The notes under the pieces were generated by a model, which did no database searches, was not told where the DNA came from, and worked only from the letters and a program-made list of their open reading frames with translations. A stretch of 64,000 nt of DNA, taken from the NCBI GenBank assembly GCA_002170485.2, contig NHDZ02000031.1:3217-67216 (forward strand). Reading direction: 5' to 3'. Of the stretch, positions 53,469-62,654 are shown in pieces. The DNA is from MED660 sp002691025 (GTDB lineage: Bacteria; Myxococcota_A; UBA9160; UBA4427). Numbering within the stretch: position 1 is the first letter of the stretch; every line of letters starts with the position of its first letter. A program made the position numbers and the translations under genes.

Positions 53469-54041
53469 TCAATCCGGAAACGGAGGCGAATCCTTGGCGG
53501 GCAGGCTCGGAGGCGGGACTGAATAGAACTTGAAATCGACCTCTCGATCCTCAGCGCCTGGAATAGACCGGACGCCGGCTTCCAGGTCGGCGACCTGAGG
53601 CGGAGGCTCCGAAGCGTTCAGTACGCCTCGGGTTCGTCTTCCATTGAGAACCTCACCTTCCTCCAATTCATCGAGGGCGCGTTGGGCTTCTTCGGCGGTG
53701 GCCTCATCCCAGGGCACGGCATGGGCTCGAGGCGGGCCGCTCACCGCACCCGATTCATCCAGGGCGCGAAGCCAGTAATAGATATGACCCGGCTCGGAAG
53801 AGCCTTTGTCGGGGTCTTCGATGCTGATCCACAAAACGCGAAACTCTGAAGGCATGGGCTGATTGCTCGGCCAACCCAGAAGGCCCTGATAGCCCAGCCA
53901 GGTTCCGAAATAGAGCCCGGAAACCAGCAGGATGGCCAGCCCCTTGACCCACACCGGATAGCGGGTCGCCAGGGTCAGGCTGAGCAATAGAGCGGCCACG
54001 GCCACATAGGCCAGCGTCAGGGTCAACACCGAGCCAGTCAC
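53469..54041 (-). CDS. membrane protein with short exported tail, third gene of ExbB/ExbD-like operon
   Basis: A 190-residue protein with two or three N-terminal transmembrane helices (about residues 3-23 and 33-55). A soluble domain rich in acidic and proline residues follows (SVPPPSLPAKDSPPFPD end). It overlaps the ExbD-like gene by four bases (ATGA), so they are translationally coupled. No family recognised. The periplasmic part begins RVLWISIEDPDKG and may sit on the complex as a periplasmic or peptidoglycan contact; this is only context inference. Confidence 0.6.
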   Translation of the reverse strand: MTGSVLTLTLAYVAVAALLLSLTLATRYPVWVKGLAILLVSGLYFGTWLGYQGLLGWPSNQPMPSEFRVLWISIEDPDKGSSEPGHIYYWLRALDESGAVSGPPRAHAVPWDEATAEEAQRALDELEEGEVLNGRRTRGVLNASEPPPQVADLEAGVRSIPGAEDREVDFKFYSVPPPSLPAKDSPPFPD

Positions 54042-54655
54042 GACTTCTCACCGGCCATACGGACGAGCAGACTCTTCGGAAGTTCATTCGTCCCTTCCAC
54101 CTCGCCGTCTGAATCGATCGTAAAGCGCAACGCCGTCTGCTCATCTCCGGCCCCAGTGAGATGACGCGTTCCGTAGAAGACCAGGGAGACTTCCGGGTTC
54201 AGCTTCTCGACCTTCACCGTCACCGGCAGGCTTTCCGCGTAGTTGGCCTTGAAGTGCAGGAGGTTGACCACATACTCGCCCGGCTGGAGGGCGCGCAACG
54301 TCACCGTCTCCTGGTTGAGCGGGTTCGAAACCTTCTCTCCATCCAGGATCACCTGATCGGCCAGGCGCCCACGATCATCCCGGTCCAGATGCATGAGGCC
54401 CGCATCCCGGTTGTTGTACCAGAGGAGTTCCCCACCCGGGCCCTCCACCAGGGTATCCACATCATCCGGATGTCGATCCGGCCAACGCACCGTGATCAGC
54501 ATCTCTGCTTTCGGAGACACCTTGCCCTCTTCCTTGGAGTCATCAATCAACAAGATGGAGAGGATGAAGAGAAACGCAAAGCCCAGCAGGACGTTGAAGA
54601 GGACATCCGTAAAAGCATCCTGGGAGTCCGCTTCGCGAAGGCCTCTATGCCGCAT
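54038..54655 (-). CDS. ExbD/MotB-like proton-channel stator protein (no OmpA domain)
   Basis: A 205-residue protein. The membrane helix is AFTDVLFNVLLGFAFLFILSILLID; the Asp in FTDVLFN matches the proton-carrying Asp of ExbD/TolR/MotB. The periplasmic part (EMLITVRWPDRHPDDVDTLVEGPGGELLWYNN, ending AGEKS) lacks a recognisable OmpA or peptidoglycan-binding fold. It overlaps the ExbB-like gene by 11 bases and the following gene by four. Proton flux through this pair presumably drives an unknown process. Confidence 0.72.
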   Translation of the reverse strand: MRHRGLREADSQDAFTDVLFNVLLGFAFLFILSILLIDDSKEEGKVSPKAEMLITVRWPDRHPDDVDTLVEGPGGELLWYNNRDAGLMHLDRDDRGRLADQVILDGEKVSNPLNQETVTLRALQPGEYVVNLLHFKANYAESLPVTVKVEKLNPEVSLVFYGTRHLTGAGDEQTALRFTIDSDGEVEGTNELPKSLLVRMAGEKS

Positions 54656-55442
54656 CCGAATCCACGGGCGTGCCGGCCAGGAAAGCGAGGCGGTTGATCA
54701 TTTCCGCCACCGATGAATCAAGCAGGTGATATTGCGCCTTGAGGAGGGTGCTGGTCACCAGGCCGGCCAGTGTCGTATAAAGCGCGACGGACATGCCTGC
54801 ACTCATGGCGGCCAAGAGCCCCTGCATGACCTTCGGATCAAAAGAATCCATCTCGCCTACGGGAATCAACATGAGGATGAAGCCCACCACCGTACCGACC
54901 AACCCGAGCTTGAGAAGAAGGTCACTCACGAAGTGACCCAGGGCGTGACGATTCGAAAGTTCATCGCCCATGGCTTCGAGAAGAACCGACCTTTCGGAAT
55001 CACCCTGCTCGCGCACGCGTGAGAGGAAGAAGCCCACACGCCCCTCGCCGTTTGCTGGGAGCGCGTGCTTTTCATTCGCCGTCGCTTCGAGTTCAGACAG
55101 GATCTGGCGCTCTCCGGATAGGCTTCGGGCGAGCCAGAGCCAGTGAAGCGTGGCCAGCAGATAAAGGACGAGGATGACCGAAGAGATATGACTTCGATCC
55201 ACCGTCAGTCCCTCGCGAAGCAGTCCGAGTTCGGCCAACAGATAGAAACCGAACGCGATCAGAAATGTAATGATCAGCGCCCGGAGTGTGAGGTGGTTGT
55301 TCTTGAAGGGCTTCACGATGGCGGAAGGGTAAATGACATTGGCTCCTGCATCCACAGAGCCAGGATACGAGAGGAAAAGGGGCCCGGGAGCCGAGACGGT
55401 CTCTTCATTCGGAAGCGTCCCCCTCGCCGGCGGGAGAATCAC
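54645..55442 (-). CDS. MotA/TolQ/ExbB-like proton-channel protein
   Basis: A membrane protein of up to 265 residues. Helices are at about 53-75 (LRALIITFLIAFGFYLLAELG), 88-108 (ISSVILVLYLLATLHWLWL), 175-195 (LLLKLGLVGTVVGFILMLIPV) and 212-235 (LLAAMSAGMSVALYTTLAGLV). The last two match the ExbB/TolQ signature LGLLGTVxGmi...ALxTTaxGL. The GTG at 55442 lies inside the end of the GST gene and has no good ribosome site, so the true start may be downstream (for example near 55340). It pairs with the ExbD-like protein. Confidence 0.78.
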   Translation of the reverse strand: MILPPARGTLPNEETVSAPGPLFLSYPGSVDAGANVIYPSAIVKPFKNNHLTLRALIITFLIAFGFYLLAELGLLREGLTVDRSHISSVILVLYLLATLHWLWLARSLSGERQILSELEATANEKHALPANGEGRVGFFLSRVREQGDSERSVLLEAMGDELSNRHALGHFVSDLLLKLGLVGTVVGFILMLIPVGEMDSFDPKVMQGLLAAMSAGMSVALYTTLAGLVTSTLLKAQYHLLDSSVAEMINRLAFLAGTPVDSDAA

Positions 55443-56163
55443 GATTCAACTTTGAAGTCGCCGCCATGGAACTTCCGCCCGCCGCCACCTGGGCCTTCCG
55501 AGCCGCGCTCCACTGGTCGACCTCCGATTCAGGCACACCGTATGCGAGCCCTCGCCCTACTCCGGGACGCGCACGGACCCGGGCCACCCAGTCTTCCAGA
55601 TTCGGAATATCGACGATGGGAATCTTGCTCCACTTCCAACCGCGAACCCAGGGATAGATGGCGATATCCGCAATGCTGAATCGCTCCCCGCAAACCCACT
55701 CCTGTCCTTCCAGTTGACGGCTCAAGACTCCCATCAATCGTTGCGCCTCGGTGGCAAACCTCTTGAGAGGATGTGCCTTGGCGGCGGGATCCACATCATC
55801 CATGTAGCGGGTGTAGCTCAGCTTGTTCCCGAAAACGGGACCCACATTGGCGGCCTGCCAATAGACCCACTGCAAGACCTCGAAACGCGGAATCCGATCT
55901 GCCGGGAGGAGCGGAGAAGAAAAGCGCTCCGCGAGATACTCGAGAATCGCACAACTCTCCATCAAGTTGAGGTCGCCATCCACCAAAGCGGGGATCTTCT
56001 GATTCGGGGAGACCGAGACGAACGCGGGTTCAAATTGCTCCCCCTTCATGAGATTGATCATCTCCACCTGGAGATCCGATAGGTCATGACCCTCTTCCCG
56101 CAGTTCCTCCAACAGAATCGAAACCTTCCAACCATTGGGAGTGGGTGACGTCAATAGCTTCAT
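55405..56163 (-). CDS. glutathione S-transferase (YghU/YfcG-like)
   Basis: A 252-residue protein. The N-terminal thioredoxin-fold starts LLTSPTPNGWKVSILLEEL, characteristic of nu-class YghU/YfcG enzymes that have disulfide reductase activity with glutathione. QKIPALVDGDLNLMESCAILEYLA is the GSH-binding cis-Pro region, and the C-terminal helical domain ends RPGVGRGLAYG. Its ATG overlaps the stop of the MOSC-protein gene by four bases. Confidence 0.85.
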   Translation of the reverse strand: MKLLTSPTPNGWKVSILLEELREEGHDLSDLQVEMINLMKGEQFEPAFVSVSPNQKIPALVDGDLNLMESCAILEYLAERFSSPLLPADRIPRFEVLQWVYWQAANVGPVFGNKLSYTRYMDDVDPAAKAHPLKRFATEAQRLMGVLSRQLEGQEWVCGERFSIADIAIYPWVRGWKWSKIPIVDIPNLEDWVARVRARPGVGRGLAYGVPESEVDQWSAARKAQVAAGGSSMAATSKLNRDSPAGEGDASE

Positions 56164-57071
56164 GTTGTCTTCCTCGCTTTGTGTTCCGTTGCGCCAGGTC
56201 CATCAGGGTCAGGAAAGACCCGCCAGGATGCAGGAACCTTCTTGAGGCCCCCGTCTTCCAGGACTTCCAGCTCGCTTCCCCGCTGGATGAAGCCGCTTCC
56301 TTGTGGGACACAGTTCTGACCAAAGAGAACCCCCTGCTCGCTCTTCCTCATCCTGGCCAATGTCAAAAGAGGTTCCTTTCCTCTTTCGGCTGTTTTTGGA
56401 TCCACCGTCGTCACCCCACAACGATCACAGGGCTTCACGATCTCCAACTCCATCCCTCCCACTCGAACCCGGACCCAATCGTCCTCTTCAAAAGCCTCGC
56501 AACCACGCACCACAAGATTCGGCCGGAACCGATTCATGGTGAGCAGGTCGGCATCGGGATCCCTGTCACGAATGGCTGTATTCAAGGCTCGCAATGAAGC
56601 CTCTGATGTCAAGAGAACGGGATAGGCGTCGGGAAAAGCGATGGGGACAACACCTCGCGTCCACTCGGGATTGGATCGCCTCTCCATATCCGGATCACAC
56701 GCCACCAATCGACAAGAAGTTCCCAGCCACTCCGTCAGCCACGCGTCGGCCTCTTCCGAAACCAGGAGGGCCTGTCCTTGGAAACGCCAGACACGAACTT
56801 CGATTCGTTCCCTTGNCGACACATCAGCCCGNAAGGGGATCGAAAGNTCGGGCATNCCCGGGGCCCGAACCTCCAGCGCATCAGCCACCCTGGTGGGCCC
56901 CACGAGAGCGAGTCGCGGCTGCTCGCGCTGGGTCACGAAATCACCCGCGCCATCCACAATCATGAAACGTCGATCCAGTGCGGGCCCTCGGGCGTCCATC
57001 TCCATCTTCTGCAGAGACACGCCCCGGCACCCCTTGATGGGGTAGACGTTCAACTCCGTGACTTCAATCAT
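56160..57071 (-). CDS. MOSC-domain protein (YcbX-like)
   Basis: A 303-residue protein. The N domain VTELNVYPIKGCRGVSL and RRFMIVDGAGDFVTQREQPRLAL (overview) are YcbX-like. The MOSC domain contains RFRPNLVVRGCEAFEEDDW and the cysteine motif KPCDRCGVTTVD. Members reduce N-hydroxylated compounds with a molybdenum cofactor. No 2Fe-2S domain follows. Four ambiguous residues lie in the N domain. It overlaps the DUF3604 gene by eight bases upstream and the GST gene by four bases downstream. Confidence 0.84.
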   Translation of the reverse strand: MIEVTELNVYPIKGCRGVSLQKMEMDARGPALDRRFMIVDGAGDFVTQREQPRLALVGPTRVADALEVRAPXMPXLSIPXRADVSXRERIEVRVWRFQGQALLVSEEADAWLTEWLGTSCRLVACDPDMERRSNPEWTRGVVPIAFPDAYPVLLTSEASLRALNTAIRDRDPDADLLTMNRFRPNLVVRGCEAFEEDDWVRVRVGGMELEIVKPCDRCGVTTVDPKTAERGKEPLLTLARMRKSEQGVLFGQNCVPQGSGFIQRGSELEVLEDGGLKKVPASWRVFPDPDGPGATEHKARKTT

Positions 57072-59130
57072 CTCGCTTGATCCTTGGGGCGGTCACCTGG
57101 ATGGGCTGAGGCGTGTACCAGATCGGTGAGGTCCATGCGCGTTCCTGTTGAACCGCTTCCATGACGCGGTGCTCACATCCGGCAGGCCTTTCATCGGGCG
57201 CCAAACCCGCGCACTCGTGAGCCGAATAGCGACAACTCGGGCTTTCCAGCACCCGTGCATAGTAGACGGCTCTCTCTTCAGGGTCGAAGTCCGGATCGCG
57301 AAAAACACTACACAGGGAGCGCGCTCCCGGAGTCCGAGTCTCGCAACCCTCTTCCCGGACCCTCGAGGCCGCCTTCTCACCCGCGACATCAAACACCCGC
57401 TGATGCAGTGCACCCTCTTCCACCCACCCTTTGATGATCTGGATACGTTCCAGGTCCTGACCCGGGGCGTCCTCCGTGCCCGGATCCGCTAGAGCCAGGG
57501 CCACAAACACCGGTCCTCCGAGCGTCGCCGCCCCTCCATCGGGCGGAAGGTCGGCCCCCATGGGCACGCCCAGGCGATCGGCCCTTTCCAGCCGGTCCAC
57601 TGCATCGCATAGATCATCCGGGTAGTCCCACCCACCAAAGAGTCGCGCTTTGATCCGCGGCCCACTGGTGCCGAATACTTCCCGTCTCCGCAGAGCCGAG
57701 AAGATCGAGTCGCGCGAGTTCTCCTCGGCCCAGACTCCAACCATCCCCCCGGGGTTGTACGCCATGCCCGCCATGCCTCCGCCTTCTTCCACCAATCGCT
57801 TCTCCGGCGAGTCATCGGCCACACCCAGATGACCCGGCCAATCGGTCTCGGACACTCCACCCGCCATGGCGTTGTGAGTGTCGGTGCTGGCCAGGATGCC
57901 CAACTTGAAAGGGTTCACACCGAGACGCTCTTCTTCTCGCATACCTTCAATCAAGACGTAGCGGACATAGTTTCGATGATTGATGCAAGCACCCGGCCCC
58001 AGTTTCGGAAGTGTATCCGCCATGAAGTCCCAACAAAGACCCGGCTCTCCACGCTTGCCTTCCGCAGTCGCGTGACGAATGTCTTCAAACTTCTCGAAGC
58101 CACACGCTTCATCACTACCGCCTAGAACTCCAGACATGGATACACGACATTCGGAATCACCTTTGTGTTGCATGATCTCGACCAGGGGTTCAATACGTGC
58201 GCGCAACGCAGCGCGAACCCTCTCGTCCTCGGGCCCATTTGTCTCCGGGTAATCGACAGCAAACATACGACCGTTGCTTATGTTGGAGTTGTGTGGAATC
58301 GAAAGTGCATCACAACCTGTACCGGATTTGATGCAGGATTCATCCAGGATTTCCCACAACTCCCACTCCCTTTGCACATCCATGTAGCTGATCGGCCGAG
58401 ACAAGACCCGATTGTTCTTGAAGATCACATTCCGGTGCAGATTTGAACCCAACCGGAGAGAACTGTACTCGAAGCCGATAAACGTCGTGCGTTCACAATC
58501 TTCGCTCGAATCGTTCCACTCTTCCGCCGCCGCGATGGTTTCACTCCACATGTCGGCTTCGGCTCGTCTACAGATTTCACCGTCGTCTCCGCAGATATCA
58601 GACTGCCTCGAAGGACTGGGCAAGAAGATCTTGATCGCGTTCGGGTTATCCAGAGGTGTCTGGGACTCTCGAATATCAACGCAACTCCCGGAGCCATAGA
58701 CCGAGGATGAAGGATCCGCGCACAGGGAGGTCTCTCCGAGAAACTCGGCATGGTCGGTCACAGCCGCAAAGTCGAGGGGTCGATCGATTCGTTCCACGCG
58801 CATCTCCTCGCCGGAAGCGCGGTGGGCCGGCAGATGGATCTCGCCTCCAAACGCATACACGTAGGCGTCACGCGGCCGGGCTCGCACATCGTAGTTCCAT
58901 GCATCACTGGACAAAGACGTATGGACATGGAGGTCGCCGAAAAAAGCCTGGCGCAATGGAGTGGTGTTCCGGCAGCGCTTCGGGCTCAAGGGCTCGACGA
59001 AAACCGAGGTCGCCACCGCAAAATCGTCCGGACCCGCCCCAGGGCCACCGCACGCCAAGGCAAGTATGGAAAAAGCAGCAAAAACAGACATCTGCAAGCC
59101 AATGCTCAGAAGACTTCTACCCTGATTCAC
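57064..59130 (-). CDS. DUF3604 lipoprotein (PHP-like metal-dependent hydrolase)
   Basis: A 688-residue protein when started at GTG 59130, near GGAAGGG. The long upstream open frame has no features, and residues after this start give a signal peptide with lipobox ILALAC. The DUF3604 domain follows: FFGDLHVHTSLSSDAW with metal-binding His-x-His, DFAAVTDHAEFLGE with Asp-His, SIPHNSNISNGRMF, LGILASTDTHNAMAGG and FGTSGPRIKARLFGG near the C terminus. It resembles PHP phosphoesterase or amidohydrolase folds, activity unknown. First gene of an overlapping run DUF3604-MOSC-GST-ExbB-ExbD-orf. Confidence 0.83.
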   Translation of the reverse strand: MNQGRSLLSIGLQMSVFAAFSILALACGGPGAGPDDFAVATSVFVEPLSPKRCRNTTPLRQAFFGDLHVHTSLSSDAWNYDVRARPRDAYVYAFGGEIHLPAHRASGEEMRVERIDRPLDFAAVTDHAEFLGETSLCADPSSSVYGSGSCVDIRESQTPLDNPNAIKIFLPSPSRQSDICGDDGEICRRAEADMWSETIAAAEEWNDSSEDCERTTFIGFEYSSLRLGSNLHRNVIFKNNRVLSRPISYMDVQREWELWEILDESCIKSGTGCDALSIPHNSNISNGRMFAVDYPETNGPEDERVRAALRARIEPLVEIMQHKGDSECRVSMSGVLGGSDEACGFEKFEDIRHATAEGKRGEPGLCWDFMADTLPKLGPGACINHRNYVRYVLIEGMREEERLGVNPFKLGILASTDTHNAMAGGVSETDWPGHLGVADDSPEKRLVEEGGGMAGMAYNPGGMVGVWAEENSRDSIFSALRRREVFGTSGPRIKARLFGGWDYPDDLCDAVDRLERADRLGVPMGADLPPDGGAATLGGPVFVALALADPGTEDAPGQDLERIQIIKGWVEEGALHQRVFDVAGEKAASRVREEGCETRTPGARSLCSVFRDPDFDPEERAVYYARVLESPSCRYSAHECAGLAPDERPAGCEHRVMEAVQQERAWTSPIWYTPQPIQVTAPRIKRDD

Positions 59131-59693
59131 ACCCCTTCCGCCCGCCCGGAATCGCCTCCCGGCTACACCCCGAAGGCCCCGCCTGCCAGGAAGCGAGTCG
59201 CTCAAACCAAGCGTCTCGACACCCCGCACACCCGGACCTTCGGCGCGTATCGAACCCTCCGAATGCGCAACATGAGCGAGGACCCGCATCCGCCTTCCCA
59301 TCTCTGTCCAGTCGCCCAGGCGCATCAAGACCCTTCCCTCAACTCTTCTGTTCCCATTCAGGGAGTTGCTTCTTCTAGTGGCTCCCACCTCTCGGCAACA
59401 GTTCACCNCAACACTGCACTCTCTCTTCGGTTCCACGTTGTTCCAAANCAGGANCCATCGAAAGACCTCTTCCTTTCGCTCTCATCCNGAGGACTGCCAG
59501 TGCTCACGTAGACCGATGGGAAAGATCCACAATCTCTGTGATCCAGCTTCATGACATCGACTTTCATGGCGACAAGAGTCCTTGAGTCGAATCCATTCAT
59601 GACTTGTTCCCTCTTCGAAGCGTCGCTTCACGAGGACTNTTTTCACGGCCTGCGCTGCTTGAAGCGACTCGACCTTTCTGTAGAAACACGCTT

Positions 59694-59739
59694 GCTTTGA
59701 CGGCTTCTTANCNACAAGACAAAACNAAATCGTCAAAGC
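59694..59739. repeat. inverted repeat with 9-bp arms
   Basis: GCTTTGACG at 59694-59702 and its exact reverse complement CGTCAAAGC at 59731-59739 enclose a 28-base A-rich spacer that has three ambiguous bases. A stem of this size could fold in RNA or bind a protein dimer, but no T-run follows and the role is unknown. Confidence 0.5.
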
Positions 59740-59920
59740 CGNAAAAANGAACTGAATCCGACAACAGAGATCCGGTGGGGTCTTTGTCTCATTCTCATTC
59801 CTGACCAATCGACTCTGCAGAACTTCAGACCCATGCCCGAAAACAGTGGGCTCTTCTTGGACGCTCTCCCTGGAAAAGCCGAGCCATCTNTCGTGAAGAG
59901 CGGTTCATTCCGAATTGTTT

Positions 59921-59944
59921 CTTCTCTTCTCTTCTCTTCTCTTC
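59921..59944. repeat. pentanucleotide tandem repeat (CTTCT)
   Basis: Nearly five exact copies of CTTCT lie 38 bases downstream of the stop codon of the SDR gene at 59983. On the coding strand of that gene the unit reads AGAAG. Copy number could vary by slippage; being outside any gene, it has no reading-frame effect. Confidence 0.75.
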
Positions 59945-59982
59945 AAATAATGCTCTCAGGAAGAATACGCGGCTGTACTTTT

Positions 59983-60765
59983 CTACCAGAGCCCCGAGGC
60001 GGCACCACCATCGATCTTGAGAATGGAACCCGTCGTGTAGCTGGATGCATCGCTCGCGAGGTAGAGGGCTGCACCCACCACTTCCGAAGGTTCGCCTCCG
60101 CGACGAAGCAAGGTGGTGCGCTCGAGTGCGTCCACCATTTCCGCCGGCCATGCTTTGCTGATGTCCGTCATGAATGCCCCCGGCATGATGCAGTTCACAC
60201 GAACTTTCGGTGCGAAAGTGCGCGCGAGACTTTTCGTAAGACTGTGAACGCCCGCCTTCGCGGCCCCATACGGAATTTCAAATGGAGAAGGCGACTCGCC
60301 CGCCACGCTACTGACATGGATGATCGACCCGCCCTGCCCCTCTGCCATCGCGGTGCCNAGCACCGCCGAAAGCCGGAAGGTNCCCTTCAAATTGACGCTC
60401 AAAACCTTGTCGTAGAGGGCTTCCGAGATCTCGACCACGGACGAGTAGCGTGGGGACATCCCCGCATTATTGACGAGCACGTCCACATGCCCGAAGTGAT
60501 CCAAGGCCTTTTCGGCCAAGGCATCGCACTGTGCCCACTCGCCCACATGGCAGGCCACCGCCAAGGCCTTCTGGCCCGTCTCCCGCTCGATCTCCTGGGC
60601 CAATTCCCGACAGTTTTCCTCTTTGCGGCTGGCTATGACCACATCCGCACCGCACCGGGCGAAGGCCCGAACCATTTCCCGGCCCAGNCCCCGACTTCCC
60701 CCGGTGACCAGAGCCACTTTTCCATCCAGACGAAACGCACGCGTGGGATCGGATCCACTATCCAT
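59983..60765 (-). CDS. short-chain dehydrogenase/reductase
   Basis: A 260-residue SDR. TGGSRxLGREMV carries the dinucleotide-binding loop at about residue 21. NNAG is in LVNNAGMSP, the catalytic Ser in IIHVSSVAGE and YGAAKAG supplies Tyr and Lys. PGAFMTDISKAWP and the C-terminal GSILKIDGGA are standard. SRKEEN after the second strand suggests NADP. Three residues are ambiguous. A TetR regulator gene lies 58 bases upstream on the same strand, so the repressor may control it. Confidence 0.87.
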   Translation of the reverse strand: MDSGSDPTRAFRLDGKVALVTGGSRXLGREMVRAFARCGADVVIASRKEENCRELAQEIERETGQKALAVACHVGEWAQCDALAEKALDHFGHVDVLVNNAGMSPRYSSVVEISEALYDKVLSVNLKXTFRLSAVXGTAMAEGQGGSIIHVSSVAGESPSPFEIPYGAAKAGVHSLTKSLARTFAPKVRVNCIMPGAFMTDISKAWPAEMVDALERTTLLRRGGEPSEVVGAALYLASDASSYTTGSILKIDGGAASGLW

Positions 60766-60823
60766 TTTTCCATCCTACTTGACCGCACCGCGTCAAGCGG
60801 ACCGGCCAAAAGCCGCACCTCGA

Positions 60824-61435
60824 TCAGCGAGGAGGGCCNGGGTGAGTGCCGAAGAGTTCAATCTGACTCAATGTCTGGACCAGCACATCTCTTGATTTCC
60901 GGTCGGGATCTTCCGCCCACCAGGTCAAGACCCTGGCCCACATCCCCACCAGGGCCTGGGCGTAGACGTCCGGGTCGATCTCCGCCGGCATCAGGCCCGC
61001 TTGGATGGTGCGGCGGCGGTCATCCGAAATTCTCTGCGCGAGCGCTCCTATCAGATCCGATTCCACTGAAGAGGAGCCATGATCACCGCTGAAGAGGATC
61101 AAGATGAGATCCCTGTGTGCAATGGCGAAATCTGCCAATGCCTCCACTTGATTCCTGACCACAACTCGAAAATCATCGGAAGAGTCTTGAAGCAGATCGA
61201 TGATCTGCATCAACTCGGAGATGGATTGGCGGGCCACTTCCTTGAAAAGCTCGTGCTTGTCCTTGAAGTGATTGTAGAAAGTGCCTGTGGCGACTCCGGC
61301 TTGCGAGGCGATGTCATGACTTGTGACGTGATGAAGGCCACGCTGAGCAAACAGCTCGCGCCCACCCTCGATCAAACGATCTCGCGTCCTGGCCCTGGCC
61401 TCGGCCGCCACCGATATCCTTGTTCGCTCTACCAT
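60824..61435 (-). CDS. TetR/AcrR family transcriptional regulator
   Basis: A 203-residue protein from ATG at 61435; the longer open frame upstream passes through ambiguous bases and is not needed. The N-terminal HTH is typical: RDRLIEGGRELFAQRGLHHVT, DIASQAGVATGTFYNHFKDKHELF (overview). The C-terminal domain binds an unknown ligand. It is upstream of the SDR gene and downstream of a Gfo/Idh/MocA gene on the same strand, so it may control either. Confidence 0.85.
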   Translation of the reverse strand: MVERTRISVAAEARARTRDRLIEGGRELFAQRGLHHVTSHDIASQAGVATGTFYNHFKDKHELFKEVARQSISELMQIIDLLQDSSDDFRVVVRNQVEALADFAIAHRDLILILFSGDHGSSSVESDLIGALAQRISDDRRRTIQAGLMPAEIDPDVYAQALVGMWARVLTWWAEDPDRKSRDVLVQTLSQIELFGTHXGPPR

Positions 61436-61573
61436 CGAATTCGCGCACTCTTGTTTGCTGCGGATCGNNGATCCTGGGTCACTCGAACAATACTGGAAGG
61501 GTGACATAATCGTCACANGCCAGCAACGAAAGANCCGACCCGTCCACAGCCTCTCCTTCGCGCAAAGCGTCAC

Positions 61574-62557
61574 TCACGACAGNCCTCGAAGCTTGAGACC
61601 CGACGCACGATAGATGGCATCCAGGGCTTTCATATTCAGGACCGCATCATCCACACCGGTGGGTACGAAGCCTCCCGTCTTGACGGCTTGGGCGAAGGCC
61701 TCGAGTTGATAGAAGTAGGTGCTCTTTCCCGGAACCGACTCGCTCTCGCTCCGGCCCCCCACTTCCACCACCAGTCGGTTTCCCCCATGCGGGGCCAGCG
61801 GATTGATGGCATGCAGACGACCCTGCTCGCCTTCCGCTTCGAATTCCATGCTGAATTCGGCTCCCTTTTTCATCGAGCAACTGATCTCGGCTTCGACCCC
61901 GGAAGGAAACCTCAACTGAGCCCGCATATCGATATCCACATCCGGAGGGCCTGTCTCGGCCACGGCACTCACGACCTCAGGCTCTTCGGCGAGAACATGA
62001 CGCGCCATGTGGAGCGGATAGCACCCCAGATCCATGGTGGCTCCGCCGCCCATCGCATAGGTGAGTCGGATATTCGTGGGGTCTTCAATGGCAACATTGA
62101 AATGAGAACGAATCTTTCGCACCGCACCCAGTCGACCGCTCTGAATGAGATCAATCATACGTTGCGCCATGGGGTGATAGCGCCAATGAAAAGCCTCCAT
62201 GAGGAAAAGCCCGGTTCTTGAAGCGGCCTCCGCCATCCGCTCGGCCTCAAGGGCATTGGATGCGAACGCTTTTTCGCACAAAACAGGCTTCCCGGATTCG
62301 AGAGCCCGGAGCGTCCACTCGCAATGCTTCGAGATGGGCAGTGCGTTGTAGATTGCATCGACATCACCGGAGTCGCAAAGCGCTTCATAGGACGGGAAAA
62401 CCCGAGCGAGCCCATGTTCTTGAGCGAATTGCTTCGCTCGATCAGGGTCCCTGGAAGCCACCGCAAAGACCTCGACATCGGCGACTTCGCCACCGGGTTC
62501 CACCAGCGCACGCGGCGCAATCTTGGCTGCACCCAGAATTCCGATTCGCACCGTCAA
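61574..62557 (-). CDS. Gfo/Idh/MocA family oxidoreductase
   Basis: A 327-residue protein. The Rossmann start RIGILGAAKIAPRAL occupies residues 4-18. The cofactor-site motif CEKAFASNALEAERM is at about 98, a variant of EKP that holds the catalytic Lys. FHWRYHPMAQ and MGGGATMDLGCYPLHMARHVL with the conserved Asp/His complete the substrate domain. These enzymes oxidise or reduce sugars, inositols or related polyols with NAD(P). It is divergent from an alpha/beta hydrolase gene, with 97 bases between starts. Confidence 0.87.
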   Translation of the reverse strand: MTVRIGILGAAKIAPRALVEPGGEVADVEVFAVASRDPDRAKQFAQEHGLARVFPSYEALCDSGDVDAIYNALPISKHCEWTLRALESGKPVLCEKAFASNALEAERMAEAASRTGLFLMEAFHWRYHPMAQRMIDLIQSGRLGAVRKIRSHFNVAIEDPTNIRLTYAMGGGATMDLGCYPLHMARHVLAEEPEVVSAVAETGPPDVDIDMRAQLRFPSGVEAEISCSMKKGAEFSMEFEAEGEQGRLHAINPLAPHGGNRLVVEVGGRSESESVPGKSTYFYQLEAFAQAVKTGGFVPTGVDDAVLNMKALDAIYRASGLKLRXLS

Positions 62558-62654
62558 GCCCTCCGAATTGAAGCCAAAGCCCTGTTATCCTACCTCAACC
62601 CCGGTCGAGTACCCGAATGGAAAAGGGCATCCTGATCGGAATGGGAGAACGAAC

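Larger units (their letters stand above)
59131..59982. other. intergenic region with ambiguous bases, no supported gene
   Basis: An 850-base stretch between the DUF3604 gene and an SDR gene, both minus strand. Reading frames here cross many ambiguous bases and show no domain; the first 300 bases are open in the DUF3604 frame but look like a spurious extension. It includes an inverted repeat at 59694-59739 and a pentanucleotide tract at 59921-59944. Promoter elements for the DUF3604 operon must lie here but could not be fixed. Confidence 0.4.
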
